Positions 56,413 to 64,000 of a stretch of DNA of 64,000 bases are shown in pieces; position 1 is the stretch's first letter, and every line of letters begins with the position of its first letter. Both the position numbers and the translations under genes were made by a program. The notes under the pieces were generated by a model that did no database searches, had not been told where the DNA came from, and saw only the letters and a program-made list of their open reading frames with translations. Source of the stretch: Microbispora sp. H13382 (GTDB taxonomy: Bacteria; Actinomycetota; Actinomycetes; Streptosporangiales; Streptosporangiaceae); contig NZ_JABBXA010000002.1 in the NCBI RefSeq assembly GCF_014161445.1, forward strand, positions 604,351 through 668,350, written 5' to 3'.

Positions 56413-58067
56413 GCGACGACATCTCCACGAGCGCCCAGGCGATGGGCGACGACATCTCCACGGACGCCCACCCGCCGACGGGCGGGGACGCCACCGCGCA
56501 CCCCGGTCCTGCGGCGTCCGCGCCGCCTGCCGTTTCCGCGGCCGTTTCCGTGGCCGTTTCCGTGGCCGTTTCCGCGGCCGGTTCCCCTGCCGGGGACGGC
56601 GGACCGACGAACGCCGACAGGAACCGGCGTCAGCTGCTCTACTGGCGGCTGCTGGCCCGGCTGTTCGATCACGAGGAGCAGCCGGCGCTGGAGACCGCGA
56701 GCGTCGCGGTCGTCGGCGACCTGGGCCTGCCCGCCGGGCTGCTCGACCCTGCCGTGTCGGTCGACTCGCTGGTGCAGCGTTTCCCCGAACTGGCCGCCGA
56801 GTTCGAGACCCTGCTCACGCCGGACGAGCACGCGCCGGGCGGCGAGGTGCGCCGGGCGGCGCTCGTCTCGAAGCTGCTGCTCAACGCCTTCGCCACCGGC
56901 GCGGGTGACGTCAGCGCCACCCAGCTCGCGACCTGGCAGCAGGACGCCGCCTGGCTCAAGCGGGCCCTGTGCGCGGGGCCGGCACCCGGATCGGGAGCGG
57001 GCACGGCACCCGGATCGGGAACGGGCGCGCAAACGGGTGCCGGAGAGCCGGGCGGCGCGTCCGGGGCGCAGGCCGGGACCGGACCGGATGCCGGACCGCA
57101 CACCGGGCCGGCGGCCGGGTTCGGGCAGGGGCCCGGCGGCGGGACCGGCCGTGAGATCGGCGCCGGGGTCGGCGGCGACCTGGCCAAGGTGCTGGCCGAC
57201 ATCGAGGCCGGGCTGGTCAGCCGCATGCGGCTGCGCGAGGTTCTGGCGGATCCGGCCCTGGCGCGGCAGCTCACGCCCAGCATGTCGCTGGTCGAGCAGT
57301 TGCTGCGCGACAAGGCCAACCTGTCGGGCGTGGCGCTGGCCAACGCCAAGGCGCTGATCCGCAGGTATGTCGACGAGGTCGCCGAGGTGCTGCGCACGCA
57401 GGTCGAGAAGGCCGGCGCGGGGACGATCGACCGGTCGGTGCCGCCCAAACGGGTGTTCCGCAACCTGGACATCGAACGGACGATCTGGAAGAACCTCACC
57501 AACTGGAACCCGGAGGACCAGCGGCTCTACGTCGACCGGCTCTACTACCGGCACACCGCCCGCCGGACCACCCCGGCCCGGCTGATCGTCGTGGTGGACC
57601 AGTCGGGGTCGATGGTCGACTCCATGGTCAACTGCACGATCCTTGCGTCGATCTTCGCCGGGCTGCCCAAGGTGGACGTCCACCTGATCGCGTACGACAC
57701 GCGGGCGATCGACCTCACGCCGTGGGTGCACGACCCGTTCGAGGTGCTGCTGCGCACGAATCTGGGCGGCGGCAACGACGGCCCCGTCGCGATGGCCATG
57801 GCCCAGCCGAAGATCGCCGACCCGCGCAACACGGTGATGGTGTGGATCTCGGACTTCTACGAGTTCGACCGGTCCCAGCCGTTGTTCGACGGCATCCAGG
57901 CGGTGCACCGCTCCGGGGTCAGGTTCATCCCGGTCGGCTCGGTGAACAGCTCGGGTCACCAGAGCGTGAACCCCTGGTTCCGGCAGAAGCTCAAGGACCT
58001 GGGCACGCCGGTGATCTCGGGCCACATCCGCAAGCTCGTGTTCGAACTCAAGAACTTCCTCGCCTAG
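56409..58067 (+). CDS. vWA-domain (CoxE-like) protein
   Basis: 552 residues. The first ~65 are low-complexity, including AVSA/AVSV tandem units from a 12-bp repeat. A helical domain (~70-180) is followed by a Gly/Pro-rich linker (~190-250), another helical region, and a C-terminal vWA domain (~390-552). The MIDAS site VVVDQSGSM (DxSxS) is intact, with further Asp in WISDFYEFD. It resembles CoxE-type vWA partners of MoxR ATPases, which present substrates or metal sites for ATP-driven remodelling. The MoxR gene follows after 13 bp. Confidence 0.88.
   Translation: MSDDISTSAQAMGDDISTDAHPPTGGDATAHPGPAASAPPAVSAAVSVAVSVAVSAAGSPAGDGGPTNADRNRRQLLYWRLLARLFDHEEQPALETASVAVVGDLGLPAGLLDPAVSVDSLVQRFPELAAEFETLLTPDEHAPGGEVRRAALVSKLLLNAFATGAGDVSATQLATWQQDAAWLKRALCAGPAPGSGAGTAPGSGTGAQTGAGEPGGASGAQAGTGPDAGPHTGPAAGFGQGPGGGTGREIGAGVGGDLAKVLADIEAGLVSRMRLREVLADPALARQLTPSMSLVEQLLRDKANLSGVALANAKALIRRYVDEVAEVLRTQVEKAGAGTIDRSVPPKRVFRNLDIERTIWKNLTNWNPEDQRLYVDRLYYRHTARRTTPARLIVVVDQSGSMVDSMVNCTILASIFAGLPKVDVHLIAYDTRAIDLTPWVHDPFEVLLRTNLGGGNDGPVAMAMAQPKIADPRNTVMVWISDFYEFDRSQPLFDGIQAVHRSGVRFIPVGSVNSSGHQSVNPWFRQKLKDLGTPVISGHIRKLVFELKNFLA
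56529..56576 (+). repeat. 12-bp x 4 minisatellite inside the vWA gene
   Basis: Four units of GCCGTTTCCGYG encode AVSA/AVSV in the N-terminal linker. A second in-frame repeat, 24 bp x 2 (GGCACCCGGATCGGG and following), lies at 56981-57028. Both keep the frame, so linker length could vary. Confidence 0.85.
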
Positions 58068-58080
58068 GAGACCCCTTCAC

Positions 58081-59196
58081 ATGACCAACGAGATGCTCCG
58101 CGCGCCCGCCGAGGTGAAGTACGCCGAGGAGCTCGACTGGCTGGAGTCCGTCGACGACGGCCCCAAGCCGTTCTCCTGGCGGCTCAGCCCCCGGATGGTC
58201 CGGCTGTTCGTGCTGGGCAGCGAACGGTCCGACGGCCTCGACCGCGAGATTCCGCAGAAGTGGTTCGGCGACCGGAGCTTCGTCGAGCGCAGCATCGTGA
58301 CGCTCGCCTCCGACCGCGGCCTGCTGCTGATCGGCGACCCCGGCACCGGCAAGAGCTGGCTGGCCGAACTGCTGTCCGCCGCCATCTGCCGCGACTCCAC
58401 CCTGGTCGTGCAGGGAACGGCGGGCACCACCGAGGACCACATCAAGTATTCGTGGAACGTCTCGATGGTGATCGCCAAGGGCCAGTCCCGCGAGTCGATG
58501 ATCCCCTCGCCGATCATGACGGCGATGGAACAGGGCATGATCGGCCGATTCGAGGAGCTGACCCGCGCCACCAGCGACGTGCAGGACGCCCTGATCTCGA
58601 TCCTGTCGGAGAAGTACGTCTCCATTCCCGAGCTCGACACCGACAACACCGTGTTCGCCAAGCCCGGATTCTCGATCATCGCCACCGCCAACAGCCGCGA
58701 CCGGGGCGTCAACGACCTGTCCTCGGCGCTGAAACGGCGGTTCAACTTCGTCCGCATCCCCGTGGTGACGAGCAAGGCCAGCGAGGCGGAGATCGTCCGT
58801 TTCCGCACCATCGAACTGCTGCGCCGGCACCGCATCGAGCTGGACGTGCCACCGGCGCTGCTGGACATCCTGCTGCAGAGCTTCGCCGACCTGCGCACCG
58901 CGGCGGCCTCGGCCACGAGCGAGGACGAGAAGCTGGAGTCGGCCCTGTCCACCGCCGAGCAGATCGGCGTGCTGGAGGACGCCATCCTGCACAGCCACTT
59001 CTTCGGCGACCGCACGCTGCGCGCCGAGACGCTGGCCGGCGCCCTGGTGGGCTCCCTGGCCAGGCGCGCCCCCGAAGACCTGGCCATCCTCAACAAGTAC
59101 TGGCACGGGGTGGTCGAACCACGCAGCAGGAACGACGGAGGCGAGTGGACGCGGTTCCTCGACGGCGGCCGTCAGGCGATCTCGACGCTGTCATGA
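58081..59196 (+). CDS. MoxR-family AAA+ ATPase
   Basis: 371 residues. Walker A GDPGTGKSW (~86), Walker B-like region VQDALISILSE, sensor-1 IIATANSRDRGVNDL and arginine-rich ALKRRFNFVRIP. The C-terminal lid is helical. A consensus ribosome site (AGGAG) lies upstream of ATG 58081. MoxR proteins are ring-forming chaperone-like ATPases that work with vWA partners, here the upstream gene. The end overlaps the DUF5682 start by ATGA. ATP-driven activation or loading of the DUF5682 or SWIM proteins is inferred. Confidence 0.9.
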   Translation: MTNEMLRAPAEVKYAEELDWLESVDDGPKPFSWRLSPRMVRLFVLGSERSDGLDREIPQKWFGDRSFVERSIVTLASDRGLLLIGDPGTGKSWLAELLSAAICRDSTLVVQGTAGTTEDHIKYSWNVSMVIAKGQSRESMIPSPIMTAMEQGMIGRFEELTRATSDVQDALISILSEKYVSIPELDTDNTVFAKPGFSIIATANSRDRGVNDLSSALKRRFNFVRIPVVTSKASEAEIVRFRTIELLRRHRIELDVPPALLDILLQSFADLRTAAASATSEDEKLESALSTAEQIGVLEDAILHSHFFGDRTLRAETLAGALVGSLARRAPEDLAILNKYWHGVVEPRSRNDGGEWTRFLDGGRQAISTLS

Positions 59197-62000
59197 GCAC
59201 CTTCGACGCCCTGCGCGGGCAGCTTCTCGACGCCGCCGAGGCCTTTTCCGGCGGCGGGGACGTCCTGGCCGGCATCCTGTCCGGCATGGTCGACGACGTC
59301 GACCGCATGCTGCGCGAGGAGCTGGAGATCTTCCCGGTCTGCCACCACTCGCCGGCCTCCGCCCTGGCCATGACCCGGCGACTGCGCGACAAGCGGCCCA
59401 AGGTCGTCTACCTGGAGCTGTGCGAGGACATGCGCCCGCTCCTCGACGAGCTGCGCAACTGCAGGCTGCCGGTGGCGCTGCAGGCGTTCGCCACCCAGCT
59501 GGACGGGTTCCCGGCCGGCTCCGGACCGCTCAGCGTGATCGCGCCGGTCACGGAGGCGTCGGCGGAGTACCAGGCGATCGCGTATGCGCTCGACACCCCC
59601 GGCGTCGAGATCGTGCTGGTCGACCGCTCGGTGGACCACGTCTTCCAGTGGCTGCCGCAGGAGACGGATGGTCCGGATCCGCACGAGCAGGCCGCGCAGG
59701 GCGACGAGGCGGCACTGCACAGTGACGATGTGGCGCTGCACGGTGACGCCGTCGGCGTCGAGATCGGCGACCTGCGGCCGCGCTTCGCCGAGCTGGAGAA
59801 GCACCTGCTGCACCACGGCAAGGTGCGGCACTGGTCGGAGTGGTGGGACCAGTACGTCGAACAGCCGCTGACCGGAGCGGACTACGACACCTACCGCCAG
59901 GCGATGGCGCTGATCGGCAGCCTGTTCCGGCGGCTCCGCCCCGACGGGCACGGCCGCCTGGCCGTCGACGAGGAACGCGAGCGCTACATGTGGACGCGCA
60001 TCCGCGAGCACCTCGCCGAGTCGGGCGCGGACCCCGCCGACTGCCTGTACGTGTGCGGAGCCTTCCATGCCGTCAGCACGGTCGCGGAGTTCGGCCTGCG
60101 GTCCGAGGCGCCGCCGTACACCATCGCCCCGCGTACGGGCACCCGATGGCTGCACGGGCTGATCCCCTCCAGCCACTCGGCGATCGAGGCGCAGTTCGGC
60201 CTGGCCCAGGGCTCGGTGTCCATCGCCGCCGCCACGTGGGCCAAGGCGGTCAGGCGCGGGGGCGTCACCCCGTACCGGCTGGAGGGGCAGCAGGGCGGCC
60301 GGGCCAAGCAGGGCGGCAAGCGGGGCGGCAGTGCCGCACCGCCCGTCGCGGCCGAGCCGGCGGCCGACCGGCTGTCGGGGTTCCTCGCCGCCCCGCCCGC
60401 GCTCGACGGCCTGGACGAGGACGAACTGCGCGGATGGTGCGTCGACATCGTGCGGCTGGCCCGCCGCAACGGCTATCTGGCCAGTACGGCCGACGCCATC
60501 GCCGTGTTCGAGACGTCGATCCTGCTCGCGGGGTTGCGCGGCCGGGCCAGGCCCACGCCGTACGACTTCGCCGACGCGGCCGTGACCTGCATCGAGAAGG
60601 ACGCCGTGCCAGGCCGCCGGGACGTCCGGCGCCTGTGCGAGATCCTCCTGGGCGGCGACAAGATCGGGATGGTCGGCTACGACGCGCTGCCCCCGCTGGC
60701 CCGCGACGTGTACGACCGGCTGGAGCCCCTCGGGCTGGACCTGACCAGGCGCACGCAGCAGCGGGTGCTGCTCGACCTCAGGGCGGACCCGGAGCTGGAG
60801 CCGTGCTCGGACCTGCTGTGGACGCTGCGCCACCTGCTGCCCGACGGTGCGCTCCGGCCGATCATGGGGGCACGCCGCCTCGGCGAGCGGCCGATCCAGG
60901 AGAGCTGGGACGTGGCGCTCGGCCGGCACCAGCGGGAGATCGTCGAGCTGGGCTACGAGGGCGTCACGGTCGAGCAGGTGCTGGAGCAGCGGCTGCGCCG
61001 CATGGCGTGGGATCCCCAGGCCACCGCCGGGGCGGCGCTCGCGGCCGTCGAGGACGCCATCCTCTATGTGGGCGGCCGGCGCCTGCCCGGCGAACTCGGC
61101 GCCTGCGCGGTCGAACTGCTGGCCGCCGAGCGCACCGTGGACGACGCTCCCGAGGTGCTGCGCCGCATCAGGCGGCTGCTGACCTACTACCGGGCGAGCG
61201 AACCGGAGCTGCCCGCCTGGTGCGAGGACTTCGTCACAGCCGGGTACTCGCACTACTGCACGCTGCTGCCCACCGCTTTCGCGGACGATGAGACCGGCGT
61301 ACGCCAGGTCGGGGCGATGCTCGGCTTCCTGTTCACACTGGAGAGCCTCGCGCTGTCGCTGGGCTGCGACCGGGCTCAGCTCGAACTGGCCGTACGGCAG
61401 TCGCATCCACGGGACCCGGCCAAGGTTGCGTTGCTGTGGGCCGCCCAGACGCAGCTGGGCCTGCTGACCAGGGAAGAGCTGCGCGCCCGCTGTGACGAGC
61501 TGCTGGCCAACCCACTCGTCGTGCCGGCGTATCCGCTCTATGTGAGCGGATTCGTCCAGGCGCTCGAACCCGTGCCCGGCCTCGCGCCGTTCGTGGTCGA
61601 GGCGCTGTCGAAGGCCTTCGCGCGACTGCCCGACCCGGTTCTGCTGCCGTGGCTGCCGACGTTGATCTGCACCTTGCGGCAGCACGCGCCCGAGCTGGTC
61701 CCCGTCCTCGTCCGCGAGGCCGGGCGGACCTTCCCCGGCGCGCTGGCCGAGCTGGACGCCTGGACCCCGCCCTGGGAACGGCCGGCCGCGCCGGTCCGAG
61801 CGGCCCGGGCGGCAGCCGCGCCGAGCGGGCCGGTGTCCACGCTGCTGGCCCGGCACCCGGGGGCGTGCGACGCCGTCGCCGTGCTGCTCGGCTGTACGGC
61901 GGAGTGGGGGAGCACCGGGCACGGAAACGGCGAGGTGGCGGCCCTGCTCGACCGGCATCCGGCGACGACCGGCGCGGTCGCCGCGCTGCTCGGCGCGTGA
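59193..62000 (+). CDS. DUF5682 family protein (TraB/ChaN-like N-terminal domain)
   Basis: 935 residues from ATG 59193 in the ATGA overlap. The N-terminal part (~45-340) has ELEIFPVCHHSPASALAMTRRLR followed by PKVVYLELCEDMRPLLDEL, a His...Glu arrangement like TraB/PrgY/EreA-type enzymes, and later YVCGAFHAVS with another His. The rest is helical, with a weak spacer (QGGRAKQGGKRGG, ~370) and C-terminal helices ending in Ala-rich repeats (LLARHPGACDAVAVLLG; LLDRHPATTGAVAALLG). The family always travels with MoxR and vWA genes as far as I know. Hydrolase activity is inferred from the fold-like motifs only. Confidence 0.85.
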   Translation: MSTFDALRGQLLDAAEAFSGGGDVLAGILSGMVDDVDRMLREELEIFPVCHHSPASALAMTRRLRDKRPKVVYLELCEDMRPLLDELRNCRLPVALQAFATQLDGFPAGSGPLSVIAPVTEASAEYQAIAYALDTPGVEIVLVDRSVDHVFQWLPQETDGPDPHEQAAQGDEAALHSDDVALHGDAVGVEIGDLRPRFAELEKHLLHHGKVRHWSEWWDQYVEQPLTGADYDTYRQAMALIGSLFRRLRPDGHGRLAVDEERERYMWTRIREHLAESGADPADCLYVCGAFHAVSTVAEFGLRSEAPPYTIAPRTGTRWLHGLIPSSHSAIEAQFGLAQGSVSIAAATWAKAVRRGGVTPYRLEGQQGGRAKQGGKRGGSAAPPVAAEPAADRLSGFLAAPPALDGLDEDELRGWCVDIVRLARRNGYLASTADAIAVFETSILLAGLRGRARPTPYDFADAAVTCIEKDAVPGRRDVRRLCEILLGGDKIGMVGYDALPPLARDVYDRLEPLGLDLTRRTQQRVLLDLRADPELEPCSDLLWTLRHLLPDGALRPIMGARRLGERPIQESWDVALGRHQREIVELGYEGVTVEQVLEQRLRRMAWDPQATAGAALAAVEDAILYVGGRRLPGELGACAVELLAAERTVDDAPEVLRRIRRLLTYYRASEPELPAWCEDFVTAGYSHYCTLLPTAFADDETGVRQVGAMLGFLFTLESLALSLGCDRAQLELAVRQSHPRDPAKVALLWAAQTQLGLLTREELRARCDELLANPLVVPAYPLYVSGFVQALEPVPGLAPFVVEALSKAFARLPDPVLLPWLPTLICTLRQHAPELVPVLVREAGRTFPGALAELDAWTPPWERPAAPVRAARAAAAPSGPVSTLLARHPGACDAVAVLLGCTAEWGSTGHGNGEVAALLDRHPATTGAVAALLGA

Positions 62001-62016
62001 GCCTGCACCCGCGCCT

Positions 62017-62886
62017 TCACCCGGTGGCGGCGTCGGCGAGCAGGGCGGGGACAAGCGAGGCGAGGACGGCCTGGTCCTCCTCCCGGCGGGGGGCGTACTC
62101 GGTGATCCCCAGGCCGGCCAGGGGAAAGCGGGCCGTCAGCGCGCGTACGGCGTCCCGCAGTGCCGCGACGGACAGACCGCCGGCCTCGGGACAGCTGAGC
62201 GACCCGAACTCCTCCGGGTCGAGAACGTCGAGGTCGATGTGGATGTAGACGGCGGTGCCCCCGGCGGCGACGGCCGGGACCAGGACGCCGGGATCGGCCG
62301 TCAGTTCGGCCACGGTGTGCCGGGCGAGGCCCGCGTCGGCGGCGTAGGCCAGCTCCGCCGGGTCCAGCGCGCGAACTCCGGCGAGGATCACCTGCCGGGG
62401 GTGCAGGGCCCGCGGTGGAACCAGATCGGGGTGCCCTTCGCCCAGCAGGGTGCGCAGGACCATGCCGTGGAAGGCATGCGAGGGTGAGGATCCGGGCGTG
62501 TTGAGATCGCCGTGGGCGTCGAACCAGACGACGGTCAGCCCGTCGCCGTGTCGCTCCAGGGCGGCCGACACCGGCTCCACCTGCACGCCGCAGTCGCCGC
62601 CGACCGTGACGACCGTGGCCGTGCCGCACTCGCCGAGCGCGGCGCGGGTGCGGGCGGCGACGGTGTTGAGGACGTCCAGGGCCCGGACTCCGTCCCGCTC
62701 GGTGCCCGCGGTGTCCGGGACGGGCACCCGCACGACCCTGACGGACGGCCCGGTGGGCGGTTCGGTGGGCGGCTCGCTGGATGTCAGCAGAGAGGCCAGC
62801 CGTTCGGCGCCGAGGGACAGGAGCCGTGCGTCCTCGACGCTCGACCCCTGCCATTGGGGCACCTGAAGCACCGCGGTCGGAAGCAC
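62017..62886 (-). CDS. Arginase/ureohydrolase-fold protein
   Basis: 289 residues from GTG 62886 (AATGAT ends 6 nt upstream; no ribosome site). Metal motifs: WFDAHGDLNTP and IHIDLDVLDPEEFG are intact. The first motif, normally GGDHS, reads GGDCGVQ, so one His ligand is Cys. EYAPRREED lies at the C-terminus as in the family. Members hydrolyse guanidines (arginine, agmatine, guanidinobutyrate, formiminoglutamate); the substrate is unclear, and the Cys could alter the metal preference. It converges on the DUF5682 gene with a 16-bp gap. Confidence 0.85.
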   Translation of the reverse strand: MLPTAVLQVPQWQGSSVEDARLLSLGAERLASLLTSSEPPTEPPTGPSVRVVRVPVPDTAGTERDGVRALDVLNTVAARTRAALGECGTATVVTVGGDCGVQVEPVSAALERHGDGLTVVWFDAHGDLNTPGSSPSHAFHGMVLRTLLGEGHPDLVPPRALHPRQVILAGVRALDPAELAYAADAGLARHTVAELTADPGVLVPAVAAGGTAVYIHIDLDVLDPEEFGSLSCPEAGGLSVAALRDAVRALTARFPLAGLGITEYAPRREEDQAVLASLVPALLADAATG

Positions 62887-63020
62887 CGTCTGATCATTCC
62901 ATGCCCACGCCTGCCCGGGCGGGGCCCGTACGCGTCGCGCTCGGACGGGGGTGCCGTGCGCGTCGTGGTGGGCCCGTCATGCCGGGTCCGTTGTGGTCGG
63001 GTCCTCGCCGGTGGTGTTCC

Positions 63021-63497
63021 TCACCCAGTGGTTCTGGGGCGCCGGCGGAACCGGCAGGCCGACGGCGTACGCCGGTCCTCCAGTGCCTCCAGCACGGCGT
63101 CGATCCGTTGCCGGCACTCGTACGGCTTGGCGTGCCGCCGGCTCCCGGTCCGTCTGCCTCCGGTCGTGTCGGCCGGGGCGTCGGTCTTCAGGCCGCACTG
63201 CCAGTACCACTTCTGCAGGCCGTGCAGCACGCATACGTAAAGAGTGTCGATCTCGTTGGAACAGTGTGCCGCGTACGCCGTGATCTGGTCCCAATTGGCG
63301 ACGAGGGGCGTGGTGGTGGAGCCTCCGGCGCGGACGTGCGTCAGCACGTACAGGCGCGTGTGCTGGTCGAACTCGGCTTCGACGACGTCGCTGAGCAGGC
63401 GCGGCTGCCGCCGGATCAGGCCGGCGCGGGACGGGGGCCAGGACGAGAACGTGAGCAGGCTCAGCAGCGCCACCTCGATGCACCAGTCCAGAGTCAT
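63021..63497 (-). CDS. Unrecognised 158-residue protein
   Basis: Start ATG 63497 is set by GAAGGGAAG ~7 nt upstream; an extension to 63617 has no ribosome site. The N-terminus (LDWCIEVALLSLLTFSSW) could be a short hydrophobic helix. The centre (VVEAEFDQHTRLYVLTHVRAGG ... ANWDQITAYAAHCSNEIDTLYVCVLHGLQKWYWQCG) is mixed alpha/beta with several Cys and Trp; the tail is Arg-rich. I cannot assign a family. The coding pattern and ribosome site favour a real gene. Confidence 0.6.
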   Translation of the reverse strand: MTLDWCIEVALLSLLTFSSWPPSRAGLIRRQPRLLSDVVEAEFDQHTRLYVLTHVRAGGSTTTPLVANWDQITAYAAHCSNEIDTLYVCVLHGLQKWYWQCGLKTDAPADTTGGRRTGSRRHAKPYECRQRIDAVLEALEDRRTPSACRFRRRPRTTG

Positions 63498-63893
63498 CGG
63501 GGCTTCCCTTCGTCGGAGGCCGTACCGGGATTCGTCCCCGAGGCGGGGGCTCGGTCGCGCCGTCGCCGGGGTGACGTGACCGGGACGCGGGTACGGTCCA
63601 CGGGTGAGACGGAACAAAGGAGAGCGGCTGCGACGATGCCGGTCGCAGCCGCTCTCTCGCGGCGCGTTTCCATCCGCGCCCCTGCCCCAGGTAGCGGGGC
63701 GTGGATGTCAACGATCATCCGGTGTCCCGGAAGGCAGCTCCGCCGCGAACCGGACGAGGGACGTCCACTAGCTACCCCCACGCCCCTCGCCTTTCTCGGG
63801 GATGGCGCGCATCCGCCGAGAGCATTTCGGTGCTGTCGTCGCCGGCGCTGTGGGATGTCCGTTCACCGCGCCGGCTGACACCAGGGCGAGCGG
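63498..63893. other. 396-bp region without a recognisable gene
   Basis: It lies between the unknown gene (63497) and the Gly-rich gene end (63894), both minus strand. The only clear structure is the hairpin at 63620-63656. No convincing coding frame or ribosome site was found. Confidence 0.5.
63620..63656 (-). terminator. 15-bp perfect hairpin, probable terminator
   Basis: GAGAGCGGCTGCGAC and GTCGCAGCCGCTCTC form a perfect 15-bp stem with a 7-nt loop. It lies between two minus-strand genes, ~240 bp after the stop of the upstream one. There is no T tract. Confidence 0.7.
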
Positions 63894-64000
63894 TTAGCGG
63901 TGCCCCCAGCCGCCCTGACCCGGACCGCCGGAGCCGCCGGGACCGCCGTGGCCGCCCCAGCTACCGCCCCCCGGGCCGCCCTGACCCGGGCCGCCCTGAC
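63894..64000 (-). CDS. C-terminal end of a Gly-rich protein, cut by window edge
   Basis: Reading leftward from the window edge, an open frame encodes Gly/Pro/Gln-rich units (GPGQGGPGGG, SWGGHGGPGG, SGGPGQGGWGHR) and stops with TAA at 63894-63896. Only ~35 residues are visible. The strict GPG-type periodicity in one frame supports coding. The protein cannot be named. Confidence 0.6.
   Translation of the reverse strand, partial: QGGPGQGGPGGGSWGGHGGPGGSGGPGQGGWGHR

Noticed and set aside
59172-62054. 960-codon minus-strand frame opposite DUF5682
   Set aside because: Antisense shadow; the plus frame matches a known family and is coupled to MoxR.

Overview
The window is about 72 % G+C DNA with dense, mostly short-gap gene packing, many GTG starts, ATGA/GTGA overlaps and apparently leaderless promoters. 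The gene content (SpoIIE-type phosphatase, RsbW-like ATPase, DUF5999, large ATP-binding LuxR regulators, F420-type PPOX protein, MmyB-type XRE regulator) is that of a mycelial actinomycete. A member of the Streptosporangiales is my guess, not something the sequence proves. No rRNA, tRNA or CRISPR array was seen.

Layout. 1-7904: 3' part of an NYN-domain protein, a cytosolic multi-HAMP hybrid histidine kinase with a response regulator, and a divergent GAF/SpoIIE phosphatase. 7905-9553: a decayed zone with a one-ended IS5-type relic fused to a multiply frameshifted repeat-protein pseudogene. 9775-16085: XRE regulator, a secreted SGNH hydrolase/FG-GAP protein split over two overlapping frames, and an S9-fold protein without its catalytic serine. 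16196-23356: LuxR-type regulator, MacB/FtsX-type ABC exporter, RlmA-type rRNA methyltransferase and a zinc-ribbon microprotein. 23388-26115: frameshifted FG-GAP lipoprotein, metallo-beta-lactamase-fold hydrolase and a DUF1778/GNAT toxin-antitoxin pair. 26132-33572: MFS transporter, a TIR protein coupled to a TIR/NB-ARC/TPR protein, and an MMPL transporter. 33716-42694: NUDIX, regulators, an RsbW-like ATPase unit, PPOX, MFS, AraC, DUF2000 and two GNATs. 42881-49921: a compact oxidative operon (acyl-AMP ligase, FOXRED2-like flavoprotein, FMN alpha-hydroxy-acid oxidase, membrane-anchored P450, CPA2 antiporter), followed by a two-component system (50022-52078). 52056-54337: TetR with a perfect 20-bp operator, a DUF1348 protein, and an orphan RRE/ThiF E1-like protein. 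54482-62000: a five-gene coupled operon SWIM - unknown - vWA - MoxR - DUF5682. 62017-64000: an arginase-fold protein, an unknown gene and the Gly-rich end of another gene.

Three blocks look most like under-described systems. The first is the SWIM/vWA/MoxR/DUF5682 operon. The second is the TIR + TIR/NB-ARC/TPR pair, in which only the small protein keeps the candidate catalytic glutamate and the large one carries a near-identical 7 x 126 bp TPR array. The third is the ligase/FOXRED2-like/FMN oxidase/P450 operon, which has no recognisable core synthase nearby.

Regulation. Several starts are preceded by a TANNNT hexamer ending 6-7 nt upstream with no Shine-Dalgarno sequence (18934 minus, 19071, 24438, 25241, 33716, 38068, 54482). 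This points to leaderless mRNAs, including a six-codon leaderless leader in front of the NUDIX gene.
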